Shown here piece after piece: positions 45,232-52,687 of a stretch of 64,000 nt of DNA. The position numbers were made by a program, and so were the translations under genes. Positions within the stretch are counted from its first letter, which is position 1, and every line of letters begins with the position of its first letter. The DNA lies in NCBI RefSeq assembly GCF_004365875.1, contig NZ_SODF01000003.1, positions 295,763 to 359,762 of the forward strand, given 5' to 3'. The DNA is from Kribbella kalugense (GTDB taxonomy: Bacteria; Actinomycetota; Actinomycetes; Propionibacteriales; Kribbellaceae). Under the pieces are notes generated by a model. That model ran no database searches. It worked only from the letters and a program-made list of their open reading frames with translations, and had not been told where the DNA came from.

Positions 45232-45274
45232 AGGCCATCACCTCCGAGTGGTTTCTCTCCCAGCTTGCCCGTTC

Positions 45275-45324
45275 GACTTGTTTAAGTCAACTGCCTGACT
45301 TAACGTATGGTTGCACAAACCAAC
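45275..45324. promoter_or_regulatory. Overlapping palindromic operators between P450 operon and MFS gene
   Basis: TTAAGTCA-N6-TGACTTAA (45282-45303) is a perfect inverted repeat. Overlapping it is GACTT-N4-AAGTC (45275-45288), so three half-sites share one arm. A separate GGTTG-N6-CCAAC lies at 45309-45324. The AAGTCA sites fit a TetR dimer or double dimer. Confidence 0.7.
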
Positions 45325-45351
45325 TATCTACAGTCCGCCTCGGAGGCTGCG

Positions 45352-46776
45352 ATGTCCGCTGCTCAACCCGTGCGTGCCGGCGCTGTCGTGCCGGTGCTCG
45401 CCTCGGCCGGTATCACGGTCGCGCTGATGCAGACGCTGGTGATCCCGCTCGTCCCGAAGCTGCCGCAGCTGCTGAACGCCTCGGCCGCCGAGACCGCTTG
45501 GGCGATCACCGCCACCCTGCTCGCGGCCGCGGTCGCGACCCCGATCATGGGTCGCCTCGGCGACATGTACGGCAAGCGCCGGATGCTGCTGATCAGCATC
45601 GGCATGCTGGTGGCCGGCTCGGTCGTCGCCGCGCTGAGCAGCTCGCTCGTACCGATGATCGCCGGTCGCGCGCTGCAAGGCCTGGCCGCCGGTGTGATCC
45701 CGCTCGGCATCAGCATCATGCGCGACGAACTGCCGGCCGAGAAGCTCGGTTCGGCGACGGCGCAGATGAGTGCGTCCCTCGGAGTCGGCGGCGCACTCGG
45801 CCTGCCCGCGGCGGCGCTGCTCGCGGAAAACTTCGACTGGCACACGCTGTTCTGGCTGTCGGCCGCCCTCGGCGTGATCGTGTTCGGGCTGGTACTGCGC
45901 TTCGTCCCGGAGTCGTCCGCTCGCTCCGGTGGCCGGTTCGACCTGCTCGGCGGGCTGGGACTGTCGGTCGGCCTGATTTCGTTGCTGCTGGCAATCTCTC
46001 AGGGTGCCAGCTGGGGCTGGACCGGCGGGCGGACGCTCGGCCTGTTCGCCCTCGGGATCGTCGCGCTGCTGACGTGGGGCTGGTGGGAACGCCGTACCAG
46101 CGAGCCGCTCGTCGACCTGCGGACCACCGCCCGCCCGCAGGTGCTGCTGACCAACCTCGCGTCGATGGTGTTCGGGTTCGCGATGTTCGCCATGTCGCTG
46201 GTGTTGCCGCAGCTACTGCAGATGCCTAAGGCAACTGGTTTCGGGCTCGGCCAGTCGATGCTCGCGTCCGGCCTGGTAATGGGTCCGTCCGGCCTGGTCA
46301 TGCTGATCACGGCGCCGTTCTCGGCGAAGATCTCGAAGTCCCGCGGGCCGAAGGTGACGCTGATGCTCGGCGCGGTCGTGGTCGCGGCCGGGTACGCCGT
46401 CGGCAGCGTGCTGATGGGCTCGGTCTGGGAACTGGTGCTGGTCTCGCTGCTGATCGGCGCCGGCATCGGCCTGGCGTACGGCGCGATGCCGGCGCTGATC
46501 ATGGCCGCCGTACCGGTGTCGGAGACCGCGGCCGCGAACAGCTTCAACACGCTGATGCGGTCGATCGGGACCTCGGTCTCCAGCGCGGTCGCCGGCGTGA
46601 TCCTGGCCAACCTGACCGTCACCCTCGGCACCTTCACCCTGCCGTCACAGACCGGCTTCCGCACCGTCCTCCTGATCGGAGCCGGCGCCGCCCTCACCGC
46701 CCTCGCCATCGCATCCTTCATCCCGACCCGCCGCGCCAGCGTGCCGGTGGCAGTAGAGGCGGCGGCGCAGGCGTAG
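45352..46776 (+). CDS. MFS transporter, EmrB/QacA drug exporter type (14 helices)
   Basis: The 474-residue protein has motif A GRLGDMYGKRRMLL, a motif C-like region (LGVGGALGLPAAALL) and about 14 hydrophobic segments. ATG 45352 is chosen because GGAGG lies 5 nt upstream; ATG 45307 lies inside the operator. It probably exports the P450 substrate or product, or an antibiotic, under control of the TetR. Confidence 0.92.
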   Translation: MSAAQPVRAGAVVPVLASAGITVALMQTLVIPLVPKLPQLLNASAAETAWAITATLLAAAVATPIMGRLGDMYGKRRMLLISIGMLVAGSVVAALSSSLVPMIAGRALQGLAAGVIPLGISIMRDELPAEKLGSATAQMSASLGVGGALGLPAAALLAENFDWHTLFWLSAALGVIVFGLVLRFVPESSARSGGRFDLLGGLGLSVGLISLLLAISQGASWGWTGGRTLGLFALGIVALLTWGWWERRTSEPLVDLRTTARPQVLLTNLASMVFGFAMFAMSLVLPQLLQMPKATGFGLGQSMLASGLVMGPSGLVMLITAPFSAKISKSRGPKVTLMLGAVVVAAGYAVGSVLMGSVWELVLVSLLIGAGIGLAYGAMPALIMAAVPVSETAAANSFNTLMRSIGTSVSSAVAGVILANLTVTLGTFTLPSQTGFRTVLLIGAGAALTALAIASFIPTRRASVPVAVEAAAQA

Positions 46777-46782
46777 CGGCGG

Positions 46783-46869
46783 CAGCTCGACAGTACGTAT
46801 ACGTCCACTGCGGGAACCGCCACGCTCAGCCGCGCGGCCGATCCGGCGAAATGGACGTATACGTACTGT
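46783..46869. repeat. Snap-back intergenic repeat unit, copy B
   Basis: ACAGTACGTATACGTCCA (46790-46807) and its perfect complement (46852-46869) flank a 44-nt loop. With the seven preceding bases and three following, 46783-46810 is the exact reverse complement of 20440-20467. It lies between the convergent MFS and DLH genes and could end transcription both ways. Confidence 0.88.
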
Positions 46870-46884
46870 TCTCCCGCCGAGGAC

Positions 46885-47454
46885 CTAGGCGAGGAAGTCG
46901 AGGGTGCGCTGCATCAGGAGCTTTGCAGCGGCCTCGTCGTAGCTGGGGAGGGAGGAGTCGGCGAAGAGGTGTTCCTTGCCGGGGTAGAGGAACAGTTCGG
47001 CTTTGTCGGTGGCGGCGACCAGGGCCTTGGCCGCGTCCAGGTCGCCGCCTTCCTCGGTGAAGAACGGGTCCTCGTCCATGCCGTGCACCTGCACCGGTAC
47101 GCCGTCCGGCCAGCTGCCGAACTCCTCCACCGGCAGACACGAGTAGTAGAGGAGCGCGCCGGCAGCACCGGCGCGGGTCTGCGCCAACTGCTGGGCGGGC
47201 ACCACGCCGAGCGAGAATCCGGCGTACACCACGCCCTCGGGCAGGCTCTGCGCGGCCGCGACACCGCGCTCCGCGATCACGCCGAAGCCGTTCGACCTCG
47301 CGTAGTCCATGCCCTCCTCGATCGTCGCGTAGGTGTTGCCCTCGTAGAGGTCCGGCGTGTGGACGGTGTGGCCCGCTTGCCGGAGCTCCTCGGCGAACGC
47401 CTTCACCCCGTCCGTCAGCCCCTGCGAGTGGTGGTACAGCACGACCTCGGCCAT
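46885..47454 (-). CDS. Dienelactone hydrolase-family protein
   Basis: The 189-residue alpha/beta hydrolase resembles dienelactone hydrolase: VYAGFSLGVVPAQQLA replaces the nucleophile Cys elbow GxCxG with GFSLG (Ser), and EHLF supplies the His. ATG 47454 is 6 nt from GGAG; ATG 47457 is equally in frame. It is divergent from an ArsR gene that probably controls it. Confidence 0.87.
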   Translation of the reverse strand: MAEVVLYHHSQGLTDGVKAFAEELRQAGHTVHTPDLYEGNTYATIEEGMDYARSNGFGVIAERGVAAAQSLPEGVVYAGFSLGVVPAQQLAQTRAGAAGALLYYSCLPVEEFGSWPDGVPVQVHGMDEDPFFTEEGGDLDAAKALVAATDKAELFLYPGKEHLFADSSLPSYDEAAAKLLMQRTLDFLA

Positions 47455-47492
47455 CATCAGCTCCAATGATCCAGATATCTCGAACAATCGAC

Positions 47493-47512
47493 GATGCTAG
47501 TCTATTCGCATC
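47493..47512 (+). promoter_or_regulatory. Candidate operator and leaderless start of the ArsR gene
   Basis: GATGC-N10-GCATC (47493-47512) ends at the ATG of the ArsR gene and encloses a -10-like TAGTCT (47498-47503). No Shine-Dalgarno precedes the ATG, so the transcript may be leaderless. Confidence 0.4.
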
Positions 47513-48085
47513 ATGTCGATCAATAGGGTGCCCGACTACGAGCTCGCGGAGACGATCGAGCTGACCACCGCCGAGCAGGTGCGGGCGATCAGCGACCCGC
47601 TGCGGACGACGATCCTCGGGCTGCTGCATGAGCGCGCCGCGACCGTGACCGAGCTGGCCACGGCGGTCGGTCGGCCGAAGAGCACGGTCGCTCATCACGT
47701 GAAAGTGCTGACCGAGGCGGGCATCCTGCAGGTGGTCCGGACCCGTCGGGTGCGGGCGATCGAGGAACGGTTCTACGGCCGCGCGGCGCGGATGTTCTAC
47801 GTCGGGCTCGGCCGGCAGGACGGGCAGTTGCCCCAGGACTTCAACGACTTCGAGGTCGCGGCCGGCGAGTCGAAAGCGGCGTACGACGCGGGTCAGATGT
47901 TCTCGCTGATCCGGCACGCCCGGATCCCTGAGGAGCGGGCGACGGAGTTCTGGCAGCAGGTCGCCGGGCTGATCCACGACTTCGACCAGCTCCCGCGCTC
48001 CGGCGACACGACGTACGGCATCGCCGTCGGTCTCTACCCGATCGTCGACTACCCGACCTTGCCACCGGCCGAAGACGAAGCCTGA
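47513..48085 (+). CDS. ArsR-family winged-helix regulator
   Basis: The 190-residue protein has an ArsR-type helix-turn-helix (residues 18-90: AEQVRAISDPLRTTILGLL, VTELATAVGRPKSTVAHHVKVL) and a longer C-terminal region than metal sensors, without a Cys metal site. It probably controls the divergent hydrolase. Its last 37 bp overlap the MarR gene. Confidence 0.9.
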   Translation: MSINRVPDYELAETIELTTAEQVRAISDPLRTTILGLLHERAATVTELATAVGRPKSTVAHHVKVLTEAGILQVVRTRRVRAIEERFYGRAARMFYVGLGRQDGQLPQDFNDFEVAAGESKAAYDAGQMFSLIRHARIPEERATEFWQQVAGLIHDFDQLPRSGDTTYGIAVGLYPIVDYPTLPPAEDEA

Positions 48086-48549
48086 GCGTCCTCGGCGGCG
48101 AAGCGGTCGAGGACGTCGACCAGGCGGGCGAGTACGTCGCGGACGACGGCGTACTCCTGCTCGCCGAACTCGTCCGCCAGGCGGCGCTCGAGCGCGATCA
48201 GGTACTCGAACCCGTCGCCGGCCACGGCCAGTCCGTGATCGGAGTAGGTGACCACCTTCGCCCGCCCGTCGTGCGGATCGGACTGCATCTCCAGTAGGTC
48301 GAGGCCGACCATGTCGCGGATCACCTCACCCATCGACTGCCGGGTGATTCCGGCCCGGGCGGCCATCTCCGCGGCCCGCGCGCCGTCGGCGTGCAACGTG
48401 CCGAAGACCGAGTTGTGGGCCATCTTCACCTCGGTGTGCCCGGCGGCATGGGCCCGACGCACCATGTCGGACTGGAGCGCCCGGTTGGCGCGCTCGACCA
48501 GCGCGATCAGCGGCTTCACGTCGGGCCGCGGGGGCTCAGGCCTTGACAT
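48049..48549 (-). CDS. MarR-family transcriptional regulator
   Basis: The 166-residue protein has the MarR winged helix (AARAGITRQSMGEVIRDM, DLLEMQSDPHDGRAKVVTYSDHG). MarR proteins often respond to electrophiles or oxidants. It is divergent from the thiol cassette at 48610 across 60 bp of palindromic DNA and is the likely regulator of that cassette. Confidence 0.9.
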   Translation of the reverse strand: MSRPEPPRPDVKPLIALVERANRALQSDMVRRAHAAGHTEVKMAHNSVFGTLHADGARAAEMAARAGITRQSMGEVIRDMVGLDLLEMQSDPHDGRAKVVTYSDHGLAVAGDGFEYLIALERRLADEFGEQEYAVVRDVLARLVDVLDRFAAEDAQASSSAGGKVG

Positions 48550-48552
48550 GTT

Positions 48553-48596
48553 GTAAGGATACCTTCCATTATTTCGACAGGAATCCTTACGGTATC
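48553..48596. promoter_or_regulatory. Candidate MarR operators before the thiol cassette
   Basis: GTAAGGAT (48553-48560) and ATCCTTAC (48583-48590) form an inverted repeat. Smaller palindromes AAGG-N3-CCTT (48555-48565) and AGGA-N-TCCT (48579-48587) lie within it, and GATACC/GGTATC flank it. The site spans the whole divergent promoter region. Confidence 0.55.
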
Positions 48597-48609
48597 AGGG
48601 AGGGGCCTG

Positions 48610-49506
48610 ATGGATGCCAAAGAACTTCGGCCAATCGTCGCCGGTTTGTTCGCCAGGGGGCGTGGGCGGACGGTCCGGGTCGCGATCGAGCAGGAGTACG
48701 TCGTCGCGGCGGCGGACGGCAGCGGGGTGCCGATCGAGCGGGTACGGCGAGCTGTCGCAGGAGCGATCGCGGCGCCGTACGTCAGCTTCGAGCCCGGTGG
48801 TCAGCTCGAGCTGAGCCTCCCGCCGTCGCTCTCTCCCGTCCGCGAACTCCGCGCGCTGACCGCGGACCTACGGCATCACCTCACCAGGACAGGCATCACG
48901 CTGACCGCGATCCCGGTCGACCCGCGTCACGATGTGCCGCTCCAGCTGACCTCTTCGCGGTACGTCGCGATGCAGGCGCACTTCGACACCATCGGACCTG
49001 CCGGCCGTCGGATGATGCGCCGTACCGCGTCCACCCAGATCTGCCTGGACTGGTGGCCCGGCTCGGCCGGCCTCGAGCAGTGGCGAGTACTCAACCTGGC
49101 CGGCCCGTTCCTGGCAGCGGCCTTCGCTCGCGACGGCGGACGACTGAGCACCTGGCTCGATGTCGACCCGGCTCGCACCGGCTTCGACGACCGGGTGCTC
49201 CACGGCGACGACCCAGTCGCGTCGTACGCCGACTTCGCTTTGGGTGCCTCGCCGTTCGTCGACGGCCTCACCGAACACCTCACCACACTGTTCCCGCCGG
49301 TCCGGCCGCGTGGGAGCTATCTCGAGGTCCGCTTCCTGGATGCCCAGGAGCTGCCTGGGGCTGAGCGCGCGATCGCCATACTCACCAGCCTGATGTACGA
49401 CGACGTGCGCCGACGCAACGTACTTCGGGCGCTCGAGCGGACCGACTTGGCAGAACTGTGGCGCGCGTCGGCCGCAGGCGTCTTGGATCGGGAGGTGGCG
49501 GCATGA
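48610..49506 (+). CDS. Short GCS2-type (EgtA/plant-type) glutamate-cysteine ligase
   Basis: The 298-residue protein keeps the family's active-site motifs in order: VAIEQEY, FEPGGQLELS (about residue 57), MMRRTASTQICLDW (about 135) and RGSYLEVRFLD (about 235). Plant-type GshA and EgtA proteins are usually 400-450 residues, so this is a compact version. It should join Glu gamma-carboxyl to Cys or another amine with ATP. Start ATG 48610 follows GGGAGGGG. Its TGA overlaps the next ATG as ATGA. It is first in a three-gene cassette with a GshB-like ligase and a MAPEG protein. No egtB, egtC or egtD is nearby, so ergothioneine is not the obvious product. Confidence 0.85.
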   Translation: MDAKELRPIVAGLFARGRGRTVRVAIEQEYVVAAADGSGVPIERVRRAVAGAIAAPYVSFEPGGQLELSLPPSLSPVRELRALTADLRHHLTRTGITLTAIPVDPRHDVPLQLTSSRYVAMQAHFDTIGPAGRRMMRRTASTQICLDWWPGSAGLEQWRVLNLAGPFLAAAFARDGGRLSTWLDVDPARTGFDDRVLHGDDPVASYADFALGASPFVDGLTEHLTTLFPPVRPRGSYLEVRFLDAQELPGAERAIAILTSLMYDDVRRRNVLRALERTDLAELWRASAAGVLDREVAA

Positions 49507-50465
49507 GCGGCGTGCTGTTCGTGACTGACCCGTTGGCCGGGTTGGCCGGCGATATCGACGCCAGCATCGGGCTGATGAGTGCGACCCAGGACCTGGGCCA
49601 CGACATCTGGTGCTGCGGACCGGAAGAGCTGGCCGTCGCCGACGGCCGCGTGCAGGCCCACGCTCGCCGGATTCGACTGCGGCCTCGCTACGCAGTCGGT
49701 GGCGACCATCGGTGGGTGGTCGACTCGAGCTGGTGGGACGAGCTCGATGTCGCGGTCGTCGATGTCGCCTTGCTCGACTTGGTCCATCTGCGCATCGACC
49801 CGCCGGTGGACTCGCGGTACCTGCACACGACGTACCTGCTGGATCTGGTCGAGCGGGCCGGGACACGAGTGATCAATCGGCCCGAAGGCATCCGGGCGAT
49901 GCACGAGAAGCTTGTCGCGTTGCAGTTTCCTGAGCTCTGTCCGCCGACCTATGTCGGTGCTGATGTCGGGGCGCTGCGGTCGTTCGTGGCTCGAGTCGGC
50001 ACGGCGGTCGTCAAGCCTGTCGACGGGTTCGCGGGACTGGACGTGTGGTTGGTGCACGACGACCAGGGCGCGGTCGCGTTGCTTGAGTCGGCGAGTCACG
50101 GCGGGCGGCGGCACGTGATCGCTCAGCAGTACCTGCCCGCTGTTGAGAACGGCAACAAACGCCTCTTCCTGCTCGACGGCGACATCGTCGGCGCGGTACT
50201 CCGCAGACCCGCCGTCGACGATTTCCGGATCGGGCCGCCGATCGCACCGGCCGAGATCGACGACCACGATCGCGCGATCGTCGCGGCCCTCGGACCGCAG
50301 CTGCGCGCGCACGGCCTGGCCATCGCCGGTCTCGACGTGATCGGCGGCCGGCTGATCGAGGTCAACGTCACCTGCCCGGGCGGCATGCACAAGACGGATG
50401 CCCTGCTCGGGACGCAACTCAGCCAAACCATCGTGACTCACCTGTTCGAAGGAGCACTCGTATGA
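49503..50465 (+). CDS. GshB-like ATP-grasp ligase (putative glutathione synthetase)
   Basis: The 320-residue protein follows E. coli GshB from end to end: VLFVTDPLAGLAGDIDAS, DPPVDSRYLHTTYLL, INRPEGIRAMHEKL, VVKPVDGFAGLDVW, AQQYLPAVENGNKRLFLLDG and IEVNVTCPGG. These include the ATP-grasp and metal residues. The flexible glycine-rich loop that closes over the gamma-glutamylcysteinyl phosphate in E. coli (GNLAAGGRGE) is absent and replaced by a short VDDFRIGPPI. The acceptor may therefore not be glycine. It is coupled by ATGA overlaps to both neighbours. Confidence 0.87.
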   Translation: MSGVLFVTDPLAGLAGDIDASIGLMSATQDLGHDIWCCGPEELAVADGRVQAHARRIRLRPRYAVGGDHRWVVDSSWWDELDVAVVDVALLDLVHLRIDPPVDSRYLHTTYLLDLVERAGTRVINRPEGIRAMHEKLVALQFPELCPPTYVGADVGALRSFVARVGTAVVKPVDGFAGLDVWLVHDDQGAVALLESASHGGRRHVIAQQYLPAVENGNKRLFLLDGDIVGAVLRRPAVDDFRIGPPIAPAEIDDHDRAIVAALGPQLRAHGLAIAGLDVIGGRLIEVNVTCPGGMHKTDALLGTQLSQTIVTHLFEGALV

Positions 50466-50860
50466 ATCTCGACGCAATCACCGTTGTTTGCATAGCCCTG
50501 ATGGGCATCCTGCTGTTCCTGCTCGGTGCGAATGTCAGCCGGCAGCGCGCGATCCGTGGCGCCGGCAACCAACTGCCCACCGACCCCAGCGACCGGCTGC
50601 TGATCGCGATACGCGCGCACGGCAACGCGGCCGAATACATCCCGACGATGATCGTGCTGCTGCTGGTCTGCTCGGCGCTGTCCGGCAGCTGGGTCGTCGA
50701 CGTACTCGCGATCGCGGCTGTTGTCGTCCGGACCGTGCACGCCGTCGGCATGCTGACGGCCAGCTCGCTCGCGGCCTACGGCCCGTTCCGCGGTATCGGT
50801 GCCATGGGCACCTATGTCGTCGGGGTCGCGCTCGGCGTCACCGCGATTGTGACGATCTGA
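50462..50860 (+). CDS. MAPEG-family membrane protein (microsomal GST-like)
   Basis: The 132-residue protein has four hydrophobic helices and the MAPEG signature RAHGNAAEYIPTMIVLL, plus VRTVHAVGML. MAPEG proteins include membrane glutathione S-transferases and peroxidases. Its position as third gene after two glutathione-type ligases suggests it uses their product, perhaps to detoxify hydrophobic electrophiles. Its end overlaps the AraC gene by 23 bp. Confidence 0.9.
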   Translation: MNLDAITVVCIALMGILLFLLGANVSRQRAIRGAGNQLPTDPSDRLLIAIRAHGNAAEYIPTMIVLLLVCSALSGSWVVDVLAIAAVVVRTVHAVGMLTASSLAAYGPFRGIGAMGTYVVGVALGVTAIVTI

Positions 50861-51674
50861 ACGCTGTCGGGGTGGTATCCGTGAGCTGCCGGAAGACCCG
50901 CGCGAAATGCTGGCTGGAACTAAAGCCCAGCGTGAAAGCCAGTGCGGTGATGGTGACATCGCTGGTCTCAAGGAGCTGGCGGGCGCGGTCGATGCGGCGT
51001 TCGTTGAGGTACCGGTGCGGCGGCTGGCCGAGCTCGCCGACGAACAGTTCGGCCAGGTACGCCGGTGCGAGTCCGACCCGATCGGCAAGCTGCCGAAGCG
51101 TCCAGCCTTCGTGAAACTCCTGGTCCAGCAGGCGTTTCACGGTCCGCACCGCCGGATGCATAGCAAGCTGCGGTACCGCGGCCGGCGCGAGCGACCGCGA
51201 CACCGCCAGCACGAGTTGGTCGACGGCCAGCGTCAGACCGGTCTCGGCGTACTCGTAACGAGTGGCGAGCTCGCGGACGAGCTGCGCGAAGGCGTGGGTG
51301 AGCTCGCCCGCCTCCCGGTGTACGACGGTCTTCGGCCAGGGCGTTGCGAGTGCGGGCTGCCGTCGTACGACGGGGTCGAGGTCGATCGCGGCGAAGTAGA
51401 AGTGATGGTTGCCGGACCGGCCGGCCAGATGATGGGGGACGCCGGGCGGTACGGCGAAGAGGTGGCCGGGGTGAAGGACGTAGCTCTGGCCGTCGGCCAC
51501 CCAGTGCGTGCTGCCGTGCTGCTGCAGGTAGATCTCCCAGACCGGATGCTCGTGCGGCTCGATCAGGAACTGTTCGGGCACCCACTGCTCGCCCGCGTGC
51601 AGCAGGCCGCTGGTGGTCTCGAAACCCTCGGCGTGGAAGCCGGCGCGCAGTCCGCTCGGGCGACTGATGGACAC
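50838..51674 (-). CDS. AraC-family transcriptional regulator
   Basis: The 278-residue protein has an N-terminal cupin (about residues 25-110: EPHEHPVWEIYLQQHGSTHW, HPGHLFAVPPGVPHHL) and a C-terminal double helix-turn-helix (LRQLADRVGLAPAYLAELF, ITALAFTLGFSSSQHFARVFRQ). The only candidate start is GTG 51674, which lies in the arm of an inverted repeat and has a weak Shine-Dalgarno. It probably activates the divergent PhyH gene. Confidence 0.9.
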   Translation of the reverse strand: MSISRPSGLRAGFHAEGFETTSGLLHAGEQWVPEQFLIEPHEHPVWEIYLQQHGSTHWVADGQSYVLHPGHLFAVPPGVPHHLAGRSGNHHFYFAAIDLDPVVRRQPALATPWPKTVVHREAGELTHAFAQLVRELATRYEYAETGLTLAVDQLVLAVSRSLAPAAVPQLAMHPAVRTVKRLLDQEFHEGWTLRQLADRVGLAPAYLAELFVGELGQPPHRYLNERRIDRARQLLETSDVTITALAFTLGFSSSQHFARVFRQLTDTTPTAFRSSQSR

Positions 51675-51703
51675 CTGAAGATTGTGTCCAGTCGCCTGAA
51701 CAT
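51668..51703. promoter_or_regulatory. AraC-type operator and hairpin in the araC/phyH region
   Basis: CCTGAAGAT (51674-51682) and CCTGAACAT (51695-51703) are direct repeats 21 bp apart, the spacing of AraC half-sites. TGGACAC-N9-GTGTCCA (51668-51690) is a perfect inverted repeat overlapping the GTG start of the AraC gene. Confidence 0.5.
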
Positions 51704-51745
51704 CAGCAACGCCTGACGGCGCGCTTGGTTCCTAGATTTGGCTGC

Positions 51746-52543
51746 ATGGAGCTTCCTGGATCTGAGGACATCGCGTTCTTCCGTGAGCACGGCTACTGGA
51801 TCTCGCCGGTGATCGTGCCGTCCGAGGTGATCGACGCGGCCGAGCATGGGATGACCAGGTTCTACGCCGGAGACCACGACCACGCGCTGCCCGACGTACC
51901 GGCGACTCGCGGGTGGCAGCCGGCGGACGGCGACGTACTGCGGAAGAACGACTACTCCTCGCTGCGAGTGGACGAACTGGCCGCGCTGGTTCGGCATCCG
52001 GCGATCGGCGCGACGGCGGCTGCGTTGTCCGGTGCGGGCGGGATCCGGCTGTGGCACGACCAACTGTTGTTCAAGCCGCCTGGTGGATCGGCCCAGGTTG
52101 GATGGCATACCGATCGGCAGTACTGGCAGTCGTGTACGTCGGACGAGATGCTCACCGCGTGGGTCGGCTTCCACGACGTGGATGAGGTGAACGGCGCGGT
52201 GGCGTTCATGCCAGGCAGTCATCGGTGGTCTGTGAACGGACTGGACTTCTTCTCGCAGGACGCGGCCGGCCTCGAGGCGTCGATCGTCGCGCAAGGGTTC
52301 GATCCGGCTCCCGTCGTACCGCGGATGCGTCGTGGGCAGGTCAGCTTCCACAACTGCCGGACCGTACACGGCAGCTCACCCAACCTGAGTACGACGCCCC
52401 GCCGATCGATCGCCATCCACCTGCAGCCCACCACCAACCGCTGGCGCCCCGGCGCAACCCACCCGAACGACACCCTGGTCCGCCACAACCCCGACCCCGA
52501 CTACACAGATCCGGCGATCCAGCCCTTGCTCTGGCCGCGCTGA
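51746..52543 (+). CDS. Phytanoyl-CoA dioxygenase-family Fe(II)/2-oxoglutarate oxygenase
   Basis: The 265-residue protein has the iron triad as His121-Thr-Asp123 (GWHTDRQYW) and His208 (RTVHGSSPN), with an Arg ten residues later to bind 2-oxoglutarate (PRRSIAIH). PhyH enzymes hydroxylate diverse small molecules; the substrate is unknown. ATG 51746 is used. It is divergent from the AraC regulator. Confidence 0.9.
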   Translation: MELPGSEDIAFFREHGYWISPVIVPSEVIDAAEHGMTRFYAGDHDHALPDVPATRGWQPADGDVLRKNDYSSLRVDELAALVRHPAIGATAAALSGAGGIRLWHDQLLFKPPGGSAQVGWHTDRQYWQSCTSDEMLTAWVGFHDVDEVNGAVAFMPGSHRWSVNGLDFFSQDAAGLEASIVAQGFDPAPVVPRMRRGQVSFHNCRTVHGSSPNLSTTPRRSIAIHLQPTTNRWRPGATHPNDTLVRHNPDPDYTDPAIQPLLWPR

Positions 52544-52569
52544 CCGGGTGGTGCCGAGTTGGGGGCGTA

Positions 52570-52645
52570 CCGCCAGGCCATCACAACCGAGTCCAGGCAG
52601 TGACGACCCCGCCTGGCGGGCTACCGAGCACTGCATTGTGATGGC
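52570..52645. promoter_or_regulatory. Two crossing inverted repeats upstream of the PPOX gene
   Basis: CCGCCAGGC (52570-52578) pairs with GCCTGGCGG (52611-52619), and GCCATCACAA (52577-52586) pairs with TTGTGATGGC (52636-52645). The arms interleave and share two bases, a pseudoknot-like or mutually exclusive arrangement. They could end phyH transcription or control the next gene. Confidence 0.55.
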
Positions 52646-52687
52646 GTGGACGTCCGCAGAGCGACCCAGTCCGTTAGTTTCGTCGGT

